Assembly: GCF_020921035.1 (NCBI RefSeq)
Contig: NC_063151.1
Span: 21,582,934-21,646,933, forward strand
DNA length: 64,000 bases
Origin: Rhodamnia argentea
Taxonomy: Eukaryota > Streptophyta > Magnoliopsida > Myrtales > Myrtaceae
Direction: 5' to 3'
The notes under the pieces were generated by a model. It worked only from the letters and a program-made list of their open reading frames with translations. It did not search any database and was not told the origin of the DNA. This document shows positions 1 through 10,733 of the stretch, one piece after another. The first letter of the stretch is position 1, and each line of letters opens with the position of its first letter. A program made the translations under genes and the position numbers.

Positions 1-252
1 TACCATTTGGAAGGAAAAAAAAGCAACGAGGGGAGGTAATACTAGTCGAAGTAATATCATGCGGACATTGTGATACAAACTCATATAATGAATAGTCGAA
101 ACAACTAGCTGTGTCAACCATGGTGCGAACCGATTATAGGATGAGAGAGTTAAATGAGCTATGTGCCTAATAGAAATCGTATATTATATATTTTTTTTAA
201 TAAATGCATTAGCAATAGTAAAAGAAAAAGGTGGAACCTTTACGTAAAATTA
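1..252. other. Duplicated flank, no gene
   Basis: AT-rich sequence that pairs with about 25050-25300. I see no gene. Its last nine bases are the left target-site duplication of the element that follows. Confidence 0.6.
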
Positions 253-1213
253 GGGAAAAATCCAAAAATGGGCCCGAAGTCCTCATGTTTTTTCAAATAA
301 GGGCCCCGAGTTAACACTGTTTCAAAAAGTGGCACAAAGTCCTCATGTTTTCTCAAACAAGGACCCCAAGTGAACACTACTTCAAATAAAGGCTTGAAAT
401 GACCATAAAATCTCAAAAAAGGGCCTGATTTAATGGCATTTTAGTCTTTTTACTTATTTAATTTTTTTTCTTTTTTATTTGAGTTTTTGTAAACTGTTTC
501 CTAAAAAAAAAAAAAAGAAGGAAGTATACGTTCACGGGCGAGAGGGGCGACCCTCCCGCTTGTGGCCACCGCCGGAGGGAGGTAGGCGGGGGTGGCACAG
601 GCTGGCGGGGTCGTCGGCGCCTTGGCGAGGGCCTCTGGCCCTTGCCAAAACCGGGAGAGGGTCGAGCCCTCTGACCCTTTCCCAAATCTGGGTGAGGCCG
701 GCGGTCCTCGCCCGGATCGGGGGGTCACCGGCCATTGCCTAGGATCGAGTTGGGGTCGCCTTGACCGGGCGACCCCCCACTAGCGACGGGGCGATGGCCG
801 GCGGCCCCATATCCGGGCGGGGACCGCCGGCCTCACCTGCATCCGGGAAAGGGCCCGACCCTTTCTCGGTTTTGGTGAGGGCCAGAGGCCCTCACCTCTG
901 ACCGACGGGGTCGCCGGCCATCGCCGCGCTCGTCGACCCCCCACCGGCGGTGGGTCGGCGGCCACGGGCGGGAGGGGCAGCCCTCCCGCCTGTGCAAAGC
1001 CTTTTTTTTTTTTTTTAAATTAGGAAAAAAAATTAAAATGTGAAATAACGAAAACGCCCTTCAGATTAGACCCTTTTTTGAAACATTATAACCACTTCGG
1101 GCCCTCAATTGAAACGTACTATGTTACTTTGGACCTTTATTTGAAACATAATTCACTTTGAGCCATTATTTGAAAAAATAAGAGGACTTCCGGCCATTTT
1201 TTGGATTTGTCCC
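253..1213. mobile_element. Foldback Mutator-like element with GC-rich core (copy A only)
   Basis: The element starts GGGAAAAATCC and ends GGATTTGTCCC. It is flanked by a perfect 9-bp direct repeat GTAAAATTA (244-252 and 1214-1222), the duplication length usual for MULEs. Copy B has the uninterrupted site near 25295-25310. The terminal inverted repeats are very long: AT-rich outer parts of about 200 bp continue into a GC-rich core at 540-990, whose left half is largely the reverse complement of its right half. The hairpin centre is near 760-790. The overlapping short reading frames in the core look like a by-product of composition, and there is no transposase. Confidence 0.88.
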
Positions 1214-1222
1214 GTAAAATTA

Positions 1223-1827
1223 TGTCTCGTCGTTGCGGCCGCTTTGTAAAGTCAAAGACACTAGATCTGAAACTCGTCGAAGGATGAGAGGCCACTCAGC
1301 ACCGCCCACGTGGCACAATGCAGACATCAACCGACCTCCCCCCGCGCTCTCACAATTTATATCGTCGCTGGCACGTCCATGAAGCCGCCATTGTTGCACC
1401 TGGGGAGAGCTCCTGCAATAAGCCTTGTCTGATTAAAATTGCTCCCGTAAGACTTTTCGGCCGCGTCCTGGAAGACAAGCAGTTCGCCGGAGCTCCGTCG
1501 CGAAGGACTGCTTCTCGTCGCGATTCTCGACCAATTTTGGCTCTCAGATTCTTCGTTCATCGTGATCTCGACGAGCGTGAGAAGCTTCTTATTGACATAC
1601 ACCCGCACTCTCTCTCTCTCGCGAGGAGTCTTTGCCCTCCGTCGTTGGTTCTTCATTTTCAAAATTTCCTTTCGGTCAAAAAGCTCGAAGAGGACGACGG
1701 CACCGCGTGGGTTGCGTGCGGGACAAGGTGGCGGTTCTTCGCTGGGGCGGCGTTCGCAATTTCTGTGCTAGGGTTTGAACCGGATCTCATTGGCCTTTCT
1801 AGGAAAGTCATTTGTTACGTACGGTAC

Positions 1828-1872
<45 letters not shown>

Positions 1873-3362
1873 TTTCTAATAGGAAAAGACCACTAAAAGT
1901 TACCGACTTCTTGTTCGTCTGAAAGATTCTCTCGCTTTCTAAGGAAATCGATGCAGCGTCATCACTGAACAGTCTTGAATCGCTTCAATAAGAACCTCAT
2001 TGAAGATTGCGTTTGAATATGTGAAACGAAGTTGCTTGTCAAAATTTTGGAACTTTTGGGATTCTGTAGATGTCCATTCTCAATTGCACTCCAATGTCGG
2101 CAATCATCAAACATAAACAAAATGGCATCAGGAATGCTCAGTCTATCATCGTGGGACACGGTTTTGTTAACATCTTGTGAAGATGTCAATTCGCGGATCT
2201 TGACGCCAGTTGGAAGCGACACAACTTCGATCCCACGATTTGATTGCCCAAAATTACTCCTCATCTGGCGTGCGCCAAATTTGTTTCGTCTTGTATATCT
2301 CACCTTTGAAGTGATTGGAGAAAAGGGCATTAACGGTGCACTTTAATCGAATTAAAATATGAGCAAACTGTCCAACTCGACATCTAACCAGCTAGAGTTG
2401 GTCAGAGATTGCTGATTATATAAGCTTATCCAGAGATCTACTCAATTCTAAGTGTCGTCAACGAAGTTCGTTATTTTAATGGGATGTCGATGGAACTGTT
2501 AATGGCAACTTTGGTGAAGAGAAGAGTGATTGGAGCATCGGCAGAATAGTTCAATCTGCTGAGCTGATTATTAGAATCACCATCTTTGAGTTATTATAGT
2601 CGAGCACGTTACTTAGCTTGTGCCTGGGATTGTGATCGGTCGTCCTCCCGCCATATAAGGAGTTTATATGGCAGGAATCGTGTGAGCGCTGTGGGACCAA
2701 GCTTGTGACACGAAGGACTTTATATCTGCATATGTGGTGAGAAAACAGCCAGGATGAGCTCACAGATTGCGCCAGGGTCTCTTTTTAGATGGGAAACTTC
2801 ACTTTGTGCATTAAATTGTTTGTTCATGGTTAAATATGGGCTATATTGAGTGCCTGATGCTTTCCACTTCATATATGTGGTGTTGAGTTACCTTCTCCAT
2901 AGTTTCTCATGTAGGTAACTATTCATTTTCTGTATTTGACATGACATCATTACTTTTAGTGATGTATCACACTCTGATTGTGCATTTCATTTAGAGCTAT
3001 TTAGATGATTACTGTCAGTGTGGTGGGACCCTGGGAGGCGATCCATCAGTCTGATATGTTTGTAAAGTGACCTCTCCTAGCAAATCTCTCCCTCCTTAAT
3101 CTCTGTAATGGTTTGGTTGCCATTTTTTCCTTTTGAAATGTTCCCTTTTTTGTATGTCTCGCTACCTTTTATTTGGATTATGTAAAGGTGGAGCTGTTGA
3201 ATAATCTTTAGTTTAGAAAAGTAGATGCGGACATTACTGTGAGTGGTGGCCCTGTGATGTCCATTTCTTGTGAAATCTCAGGAAGTGCTGTTAAATATTT
3301 GTCCTGCCGATTCTGCAGCCATTGAAAAATCTTTTGATAGTCCATAGCTCAGCTGGTGGGGC
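1223..3362 (+). promoter_or_regulatory. FEX copy A upstream region and probable 5' leader with intron
   Basis: About 2.1 kb precedes the FEX start codon and is largely shared with 25310-27543. It has a GC-rich leader-like stretch (1380-1790) and a (CT)n microsatellite at about 1830-1870. Below that lies AT-rich sequence ending in a pyrimidine/CAG acceptor-like site near 3318. A 5'-UTR intron is likely but unproved. About 100 bp at 1261-1345 is unrelated to the corresponding 180 bp in copy B. Short ORFs here match no family that I recognise. Confidence 0.5.
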
Positions 3363-6300
3363 ATGGAACTCGAGAATGATGACCGGGAACCCAGACGAAG
3401 AATGTCTTACGGCAGGACAAGCAGCAATGGTTCTTCATTGAGACGAGGCTCGTTGAGTTTGTCAAGTGTGTTCCCAAATCAGATGGATGATGACATTGAA
3501 AGTGAGAGGGTTTCAGAGGCTGGCGATATCGGGGATCGTGCTCTTAACAGTAAGAGGTACAGTGAAAGTGGCAGTTTGCGTTTATCTGCAGATCATTCTA
3601 TAGAGAATGGAATAGTTATTCGAACTCAAGAGGACACCCTGCTGCATCCTATTGGTTTTTGGTCTCGCGATCTGTCGACTTTGAATTCCATCTCCCCTGT
3701 ATCACCCTTGGTGGAAGAGATCATATCCCCTCTATCAACTGATGGAATCTTGAGGCCCATAGACGAAAAGAAGGTGAGTTCAAGAGCTTATCTATTTATA
3801 TTTCTGTTTATATCTCAACATCGACATATCTCATATGCCTTTACAGTAAAGTAGTGTTGCTCATCTCTGTATTTTTGCGCAGGATGAAGAGAAAGTGTTG
3901 CCTCGGTCATTGGAGTACATATCATGTCTTGTTCATCTTGCTGTTTTTGGGATTCTAGGGGTAATGTGCTGCTTCAACTTTGGAAATTTTGTATTAACCT
4001 TGAAAGAATGTTTTAACTTTCTAATCCTGGATCGATCCAAATGATATGAGTATTTCCATGTGATAAACGATGATACTTCCTGTGCTTCCATGTGCAAAAT
4101 CGATACTTTCTAGGAACAATTTGGGGAGATTTCTCATGTGTCACCTGCTAAAATTCTTGATATTGGAAGGAAGTATATCATTCAAGAGCACTGCCCAATA
4201 ACTGTCAAATGCGTTAGAAGTTCCATTGGCTTAGGGATAAATAAACATGGTATTTCCATCTAAATACAAAAAAGTCCAGTTCTAGCTGAGGAATTAGAGG
4301 ATCTAGTCCCCAACTCAGCCTTGAAAATGACTTGTCAAAAACTCGCTTCTAAGGGAAGTCACTAATAGTCTCATGTTTCTAGGTGAGCAACAAAAATCTT
4401 ATCCGCAAAAGCTCCTGATGCATTGTTCTGTTTGCTGGATTGAACTAAAGATAGTTTTACCAGACATCGCGAGTGTCTTCATCCCAAGATGTTTCCACTA
4501 GCTCTATGATAATGTGCTTTCAGGATTGAGAGTGCTTTGCATTGTCTTTAAGCCTGACCCTTTCCTTGACATGTCAGTCAACTATACACATCAGAGTTCA
4601 CGTCAGTACATTTGGTATCGGCTCTGTCCTTAATTTCGGAATGATACTTCTTTATCATCAAGAATCTTACTCGTACCCTGCACTAAATTACTGAATTGAT
4701 AGGTGATGACGTGATTAAAAAGATCATGTCTTATAGATTTAAGTTTGTGGCTACTCCTCTCTTTGGAATGACTAGGCTTTTTGCCTGCAGCGATCATCAT
4801 TGCAGCAAGTCTGCATACACCATTGAGGATCCGAAATTCAACTGACCTACATCTCGATCGAGAGAGAGAGAGAGAGAGAGAGGGAGGCCAGTGTGGATGC
4901 TTGCGTGAATTGTTAATTATCAGCAAAGATAACAAATTATGTCTTAGCAGTAGCATTTACGACTGAGTTTAGTAAGTTATCACCAAGCTAGTAGGGAAGA
5001 CTGTAAAAGACTGACTTTCTAAATAGCAGAATCAGAGTCGATTCTGAAAACATGTAGAGCCCATTATTTATTATTATTCATATCAGCATTTATTTATTAT
5101 TCATGATAGTCATTTGGTCCTTTTTGTTTCTGTTCGTCATGTCTGTTCTCTCAGGTATTGTTTGTTAAATACTGCTGTCTTGACTTGCAACTTTAAATTA
5201 TGCACAGAAGACAGAGACTTACATTTCATGAGTCGTGACTTACAGGTCTTAACGAGGTATTTACTTCAAAAGCTATTTGGGCCTGCAGTTGCTGGAGTGA
5301 CAAGTGATACAACTATATTATACCTTGATCTTCCTTCAAACATGGTCACATCTCTCTCTCTCTCTCTCTCTCTCTCAGTTGCCTGCCCACACAGATGAAC
5401 AGAAAACTGTATGCATATACTTCATGAATGCGATGAGATCATGCACATGGCATACAGAGTTTTTGTGACTAAGTTCGCATGTGATCTGAAACATGCTTAT
5501 TGGGACGTGTTCATGAGGTGTGTGCTAGGATAAGATGAGATTACTTGGATGACTTTGAATTAGTATTTCGGCAATATGTTGTAGCTATGTCATTGGAACC
5601 GAAATATACCCGAAAAATTGTCACTCGATTCGCATGGTGATTGATCGTTGATGTTGATTGTACCTATCTTTCCTTCGACTTGATACGTCATTTCAGGTTG
5701 GTTCTTTTCTGATGGGATGGATTGGTGTTGTTTTCAAGCGAGATATATCCGAAGTCTCTGATTTTCTAGCAATTGGATTGTCAACTGGTTATTTGGGTAG
5801 CCTTACAACTTTTAGTGGTTGGAATCAGAAGATGCTCGACCTTAGTGTGGATGGCAAGTGGCTGTTTTCAGTCCTCGGATATCTAATTGGTATGTACTCA
5901 TTGGAAGACTTCTATGTTAGTGTTATGCACGAAGCAAACATTTTCAGTTTAGTTGGATGGGCTTTGTCATGGTCGATCCTTGGTACCAAGAGAGGTGTTC
6001 TGATTCCGTCAACATGGAATGACTAGCCTTATTATCTATGATTTTTTTGCAGGATTGTTTCTTGCAGCCTATTCAATTGAATTCGGGGTGGATACAGCGA
6101 AGGGCTTCCGATGGTTAATGGAGAAGCACCGTGCAAATTCTAGCAACGACCTATCTGCAAAGAGCTGGAGAGTAAACAGCCGTAAGCATCACTTGTGTAT
6201 GATTCTGATGATGGCACTGTTGTTGGGGTCATTATGGGCTCTCAGTGCGATAATGCTGAAACGTGAGTTTGGAAATGGAGGCAGTGATGCTCAACTGTGG

Positions 6301-7049
6301 TTGGGTTGCGTCATCGGGCCAGTAGGTGTTTGGATCCGGTGGTTCCTAGCACGACTGAATGGGCGTGGGCTAGGAAAGACTGGTCTTTTGAAATGGGTTC
6401 CATTTGGGACTCTGATTGCCAATGTCTCTGCAGATTGTGTCATGGCAGCTCTCTCTACTACGAAGAAAGCAGTAAGTCCACAAACTAATTTCAAGTTGCT
6501 GAATATCTGGACTCACACATCTTAAAAGCCCCACCTGATTTGCTTGAATGTCATGTACACTGTTGAGCGAAATGGTACTTCCATATCTGTTCGTCTCATA
6601 TGAGATGAAGAAGTTAGACATTTGTTCGGATTACGAAGAAACGTACACTTTGGTGACCGTTCTTTAACGGTGCCGGTTTGTGTACATTGTAGAAACAAAA
6701 GTGATCTCTAATATCTTGGGAATCTGTTATTTGCATATTCTTTTGTTATATCCACGTTTAATGCGACAGTTATCAGCAGCACTAGTTATATCAATTTGTG
6801 TCCTGATCATCTAAAACTTTTTTTTTTAAGGTGAATACCAAGAATTGTGACACGGTTGTTACGGGCATCCAATTTGGACTTCTAGGCTGTCTGAGTACTG
6901 TGTCGACATTCATGGCCGAGTTCAATGCGATGAGACAAAGCAAGCACCCTTGGCGAGCTTATGCATACGCAATTGCTACAATAGCTGTCTCCTTCGGTTT
7001 GGGAATCCTGATATACAACCTCCCTGTTTGGATAAAAGGATATGAGTAA
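3363..7049 (+). CDS. FEX: Fluoride export protein, CrcB/FEX family (copy A, 6 exons)
   Basis: Exports fluoride across the plasma membrane and so protects the cytosol. This is the known role of plant and fungal FEX proteins, which fuse two CrcB/Fluc domains. Exons read 3363-3773, 3883-3960, 5246-5344, 5697-5889, 6053-6471 and 6831-7049, joined in frame to 472 residues. Donors are GT and acceptors AG. The exon 3 donor (ATG|GTCACA) is weak. The start follows an in-frame TAG at 3345. Exon 1 encodes a hydrophilic Ser/Arg-rich N-terminus of about 135 residues. Domain 1 has SNMVGSFLMGW and STGYLGSLTTFSGW, the Gly/Thr-Thr-Phe-Ser signature. Domain 2 has PFGTLIANVS and LGCLSTVSTF. Multiple hydrophobic segments fit a membrane protein. 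The introns contain (GA)n at 4858 and (CT)n at 5350. It is intact, as is its paralogue at 27544, from which it differs at scattered residues. Confidence 0.95.
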
Positions 7050-8719
7050 GCATGTCGAGATGGCCTCCTCCTACTTTACTTCGGACAACGCTTGAGGTAC
7101 TTGAGCGGAGACCAGACCTGTGCATAGACAAGACGAGAGAACTCTGCCGAGTTACACCACCTAAGAGTTTTTTCATGGTGCTTTGAGGCAAGCTCCATTA
7201 TACGGAAGCATGCATTTTACCCACCATGGTCAAGTTTCGACCCTGCATATGTTTCAGCAGATAGCAAATTACAACTTACACGAAACCGTGGAGTTGTACT
7301 TCTCACTTGTAATATGTATTGGAAGACCTTTGCCTATGTTCCTTGAGAAGTAAGTCCTCGTAACAACATCCGAAAGAAAAAGCTTAATGTTGACGTAATG
7401 TTCGAACTTTTTTTCTTTAACCTTTGGCTTATGTTTCCTAAAGCGCCTTTGAATCTTGTTGCCATTCAAAACCCTCCCGTCGGCGTCAACAAATCGAACT
7501 AGAAAGCGAAAGACATTCCTCTCTTAACTGCTACATGTGTAAGCTCCTCGTCTTTGAAAACCTGAGGAATCTATCGATCTGGTTGGAACTCAAGATGATA
7601 CTACCATTTGACGCAATGACAAGCTCGAGTCTTAGCAAATTTGGTCCCTAAGTCTTTCCGGTAGCTATGCTATGCCGTATCGTCGGAGCGCATTGACCTT
7701 TGCATATATGCATTTGAAGATTGAAGCACATAATGGGTCAGAATACTTTCTGGGTCCAGCTGCTTGCAAGGACTGTTTTTTTTTTATTTTTTTATTTTGT
7801 GGTCAGATTGCAAGGACTGTTTAGGAGGGGTGAAATAGAACAGAGTCTTCATGCCTAAAAGTAGCAAGGAATAAGCAGAAATGGAAGAAGAGTTTTGAGT
7901 GAGTTATGGTTCAGGGGACATCCTGGCATGTTAAGCGTCCATCTCAGAGATCATGCTTGGCAGGATGCAAGATGGGCGATTGGTGACCTACAAGTCCCAC
8001 CTTTTGATTTTCCATTAATCTGTCTGATCCACAGGCTTTCATGGCCCAACCATTTACAAATCCAATCACATACACCAGACGCGTCAAGTAACCTTTCCAA
8101 ATCGAGCAACTAAGCCATGGAAGGCTAACGAGATAACGGCTGTTTACTTGCCGAACTTAGCGACCGAGAGCTCGAGATATCGTCGCGAGAGAAGCCGGGC
8201 GCAAGCGAAAACGGCAAACTTTTCTTATTTGATTACTTAACTGCAGCTGCGCGGGCACTCTCGAACAAGATAACATCGAAACAGATACTAGCTTGGCTGT
8301 GATGCATTTATGGCTTGGAGGATTAACAGTCTCCATCTGGCAATGGCCCTTGGATCTTTATTCACATGAGATTTTGGATAAAGATCTTCCCCTTATCTTT
8401 GCCTCTGAAGAATGTCTACTCTCCATACGGCATTCTAATCTGCATCGTCTTCATCGGATAAGTAAGCGAGGTTCGAGTGCTTTTAACTCACCGCGGGAAC
8501 CCGCATCGGCGTCTCTCTCTTCTAGGGCCGAGTGTACCAAAACTCGAGTATTTCAGCATGGAAATTTAACGGATCGTATGAATACAAGACCCCCACAAGC
8601 TCTGCAAAAAGCCACCAGCTAAGTTTGCATGTCAATGATATCCATAACTTGTGGCCTGCCTATCTAAACATTTGATGGGAGAAGTTTCCTGTAAAAAAAA
8701 AAAAAAATACAATCCTACT
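7050..8719 (+). other. FEX copy A 3' region, no recognised gene
   Basis: This stretch is conserved with 31242-34034 in copy B apart from insertions there. The first few hundred bases are probably 3' UTR. Short ORFs at 7895-8113 and 8293-8622 exist in both copies, but their frames and lengths are not kept and I recognise no domain. A T-rich run at 7777-7799 corresponds to a much longer poly-T in copy B. Confidence 0.5.
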
Positions 8720-9870
8720 GAGGTTCCGTTTATTTTATGGAAAATAACTTTCAGGAAATTTTTCTTTTGAATTTTCTGGCCTTTGGTTTATGGCAAATAA
8801 ACTAGTCAAAGAAAAAATTTCCCGCTAATGAAAGAAACATCTCTAAAAATTGAGGAAGTAATTTCCTATTTTTGAAAAGAGTAAATCAATTTTCCTCCTT
8901 TTTTTTCCGTATACTCTTTCACCTTCCTTTTTTGTAATTATTTTGTAATTTCTCTTTTTAATTTTCTAACCTTTTAATAATCTTTTTTTCTTTTTCTTTT
9001 TTTCTCCTGCCAATCACCAACCACGGCGACTGGCCACAAGCGAGAGATGAGCTCGCCTGTGGCAGCGAGCTCAAGCCTTGCCAGCCTCACTTGATGGGAA
9101 CGTGGTCGATCGTTTTTTCTTCTCAAACTCGATCCTAATTCTCAACTCCAACTTCGCAAATCGAGTCATTTTTCGAGCTCAGAAACTTGATTCACTGTGG
9201 TCTGTTCATGGCAATGGCAATTGCGACTCGATTCACGTTCGTCAAACTCTGCCACCATCTCTACTCTCTATTCTCCTCTGCAGCAAACTCCAGCGAAACG
9301 TCCCTTAGGATCTCCCCAGATATGAAGCCTATCGGGGTAATTGAGATGCTTGCGAGGATGCACCGGGAGCTCGATTCCTCGCCCTTCGTGTTCGATTTGT
9401 TGATCGAGTGTTGCTTGGAAGAGAAGAAGGTCGATGCCACTCTGGAAATCTTGAGGTTGTTGAGGCCGCCCTTCGTGAAATCACTTGGTTTTGCTCGGGG
9501 CTGGCAAGGCTCAAAGCTCATCCTTTGCTTGTGGCCGATCATCAGCTGTCGCCGTGATGGGCGATAGGTAGAGGAAGAAAGAAAAAAAAAAAATGAAAAG
9601 TTCAACAACTTTTGAATTTTTTTTTTGAAAATTACAAAAATTGTCTACGTTAGCATTGGCCGTACCACACGCAGGACGGCTAGGTCCATGTGCGCCATTT
9701 TCAACCAAACGAGGACGTAGAAAAATCAAATGAGATTTCTCTTACCAAACGACGGATAATATTTTTCAGTTTATTTGCAAGTCTTAGCCGAACACCAGAA
9801 AATATCGTCATTTTCCTAGAAAATGACATTCAGAAGAATGTTTTCAAAAATATCAAACAAATGGAGCCTG
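8720..9870. mobile_element. Pack-type transposon carrying a PPR gene fragment (copy A)
   Basis: The ends AGGTTCCGTTT and AAACAAATGGAGCCT are imperfect inverted repeats. The inverted homology runs about 350 bp inward on each side: the CACGGCGACTGGCCACAAGC region near 9022 is mirrored near 9530-9560. Between the arms lies non-transposon sequence with a PPR-like reading frame. The same element is at 34035-35186, so insertion preceded the segmental duplication. No clear target-site duplication or transposase is visible. Confidence 0.75.
9187..9567 (+). pseudogene. Captured PPR-protein fragment inside transposon
   Basis: An open frame of 126 codons contains FVFDLLIECCLEEKKVDATL. This is the helix pattern seen before and within the first repeats of plant organellar PPR RNA-binding proteins (VFDxLIxxCLExKKVDxALE). 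Only one or two repeats are present, and the frame runs into the right inverted-repeat arm, where its last residues are not PPR-like. A complete PPR protein has many 35-residue repeats and a targeting peptide, so this is a captured internal piece. The copy B counterpart at 34669-34860 is shorter and more decayed. It could be transcribed as a chimera, but a working protein is unlikely. Confidence 0.65.
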
Positions 9871-10072
9871 GATGTATGCGTGTACATTGACTGTTCCGGA
9901 TTGTAAAATCACCCATGCTAAAGAATGATGATAATTCATAAAATTAGGGTTCTCTAGATCTTAGTCAACTTTAGGGTCACGTTGGGTCGGCTTTGTCGTT
10001 CTAGGGTTTATCTATTTAATTTTTTTTGGCGCAGTTATTTTGGATTCCAATCTGTAAAATTCTTGGCACTTA
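9871..10072. other. PKS copy A upstream region
   Basis: Promoter-proximal sequence shared with copy B, including TAGGGTT-type motifs. About 130 bp present in copy B (35289-35425) is missing here. Confidence 0.5.
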
Positions 10073-10555
10073 GGGTGGGTTTGGTTCAGCATTTTCAAGG
10101 GGCTTTCAGCCCCCAAAGCCTATTGGGAGAATACTGAAATATTTGGTTCAGCTTTAAGCCAACATCTGACCAAATGCTAGCCTTGAGAAAGCTGAAAGTC
10201 CAATGCTGGTAGCTTTCCCAATACTGGTAAGGACCAGCATTGAACTTTCAGCATTTGACCAAATGCTAAGAGATTTTTTTCTTCCAAAAATAACCTCATC
10301 AATTTCTTATATTTTCAATTTTGCCCCCTTTTTTTTACTGTTTATCTTCTTCGCCGGTTTGGCAAGGGGGTAATTTTTTAATTAAAATTGCATTCAAAGC
10401 TCCTTTGGGATGTTGTTTTTATCAAAGCCCATTCAACCCAAAACCCATTTTCAAATGAGATTTTACCAAATGCAATTAGCATTTTCCTAAACTCCTAGAT
10501 TGATGGCATTTGCATTTCTCCAAAACTCATTTCAAATGTTGAACCAAACTCACCC
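10073..10555. mobile_element. Tourist-like MITE in PKS-A promoter
   Basis: The inverted termini GGGTGGGTTTGGTTCAGC and GTTGAACCAAACTCACCC are flanked by TTA on both sides (10070-10072, 10556-10558), the target of PIF/Harbinger elements. Copy B has a single uninterrupted TTA at the matching place (near 35553). The element is 483 bp, has no coding capacity, and lies roughly 80-560 bp upstream of the PKS-A TATA box. Confidence 0.9.
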
Positions 10556-10633
10556 TTAATATCTAAGTCAAACTTACCTTTCTTGAGTCAGCAGTTGGTT
10601 GATTGTCACCTTACATTGAACACCGAATTCGCC

Positions 10634-10640
10634 TATAAAA
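10634..10640 (+). promoter_or_regulatory. TATA box of PKS copy A
   Basis: TATAAAA lies 100 bp upstream of the remnant start codon and is conserved in copy B (35631). Confidence 0.6.
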
Positions 10641-10733
10641 CGTGCCACGTTTCTTCACTTCCCAATCCTTCTCTTAAAGCATTGCTTTCTTGGGCACAAA
10701 ATCTTCTCATTGCCGCAGTGTTGAGAAAGAAAA

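Noticed and set aside
458..965. Overlapping ORFs on both strands in the GC-rich core at 458-965
   Set aside because: They come from composition and the self-complementary core of a foldback element. No recognisable domain and no codon preference.
1318..1896. 192-codon plus-strand ORF upstream of FEX-A
   Set aside because: It ends in a (CT)n-encoded Ser-Leu run, and its copy B counterpart is broken. It is more likely leader/5' UTR than protein.
3341..3362. tRNA-like phrase TAGCTCAGCTGGTGGGGCA before FEX-A (also near 27522)
   Set aside because: Only a D-arm-like string. No acceptor stem, anticodon arm or T arm with GGTTCGA follows, and it directly abuts the FEX start.
6019..6525. Separate short genes at 5658-6026 and 6019-6525 (and 29850-30218, 30246-30716)
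   Set aside because: These are FEX exons 4 and 5 read through into introns. Splice sites join them in frame.
9511..9729. Minus-strand ORFs at 9261-9608 and 9511-9729 in the Pack-type element
   Set aside because: Antisense to the PPR-like frame and running into poly-T; no domain.
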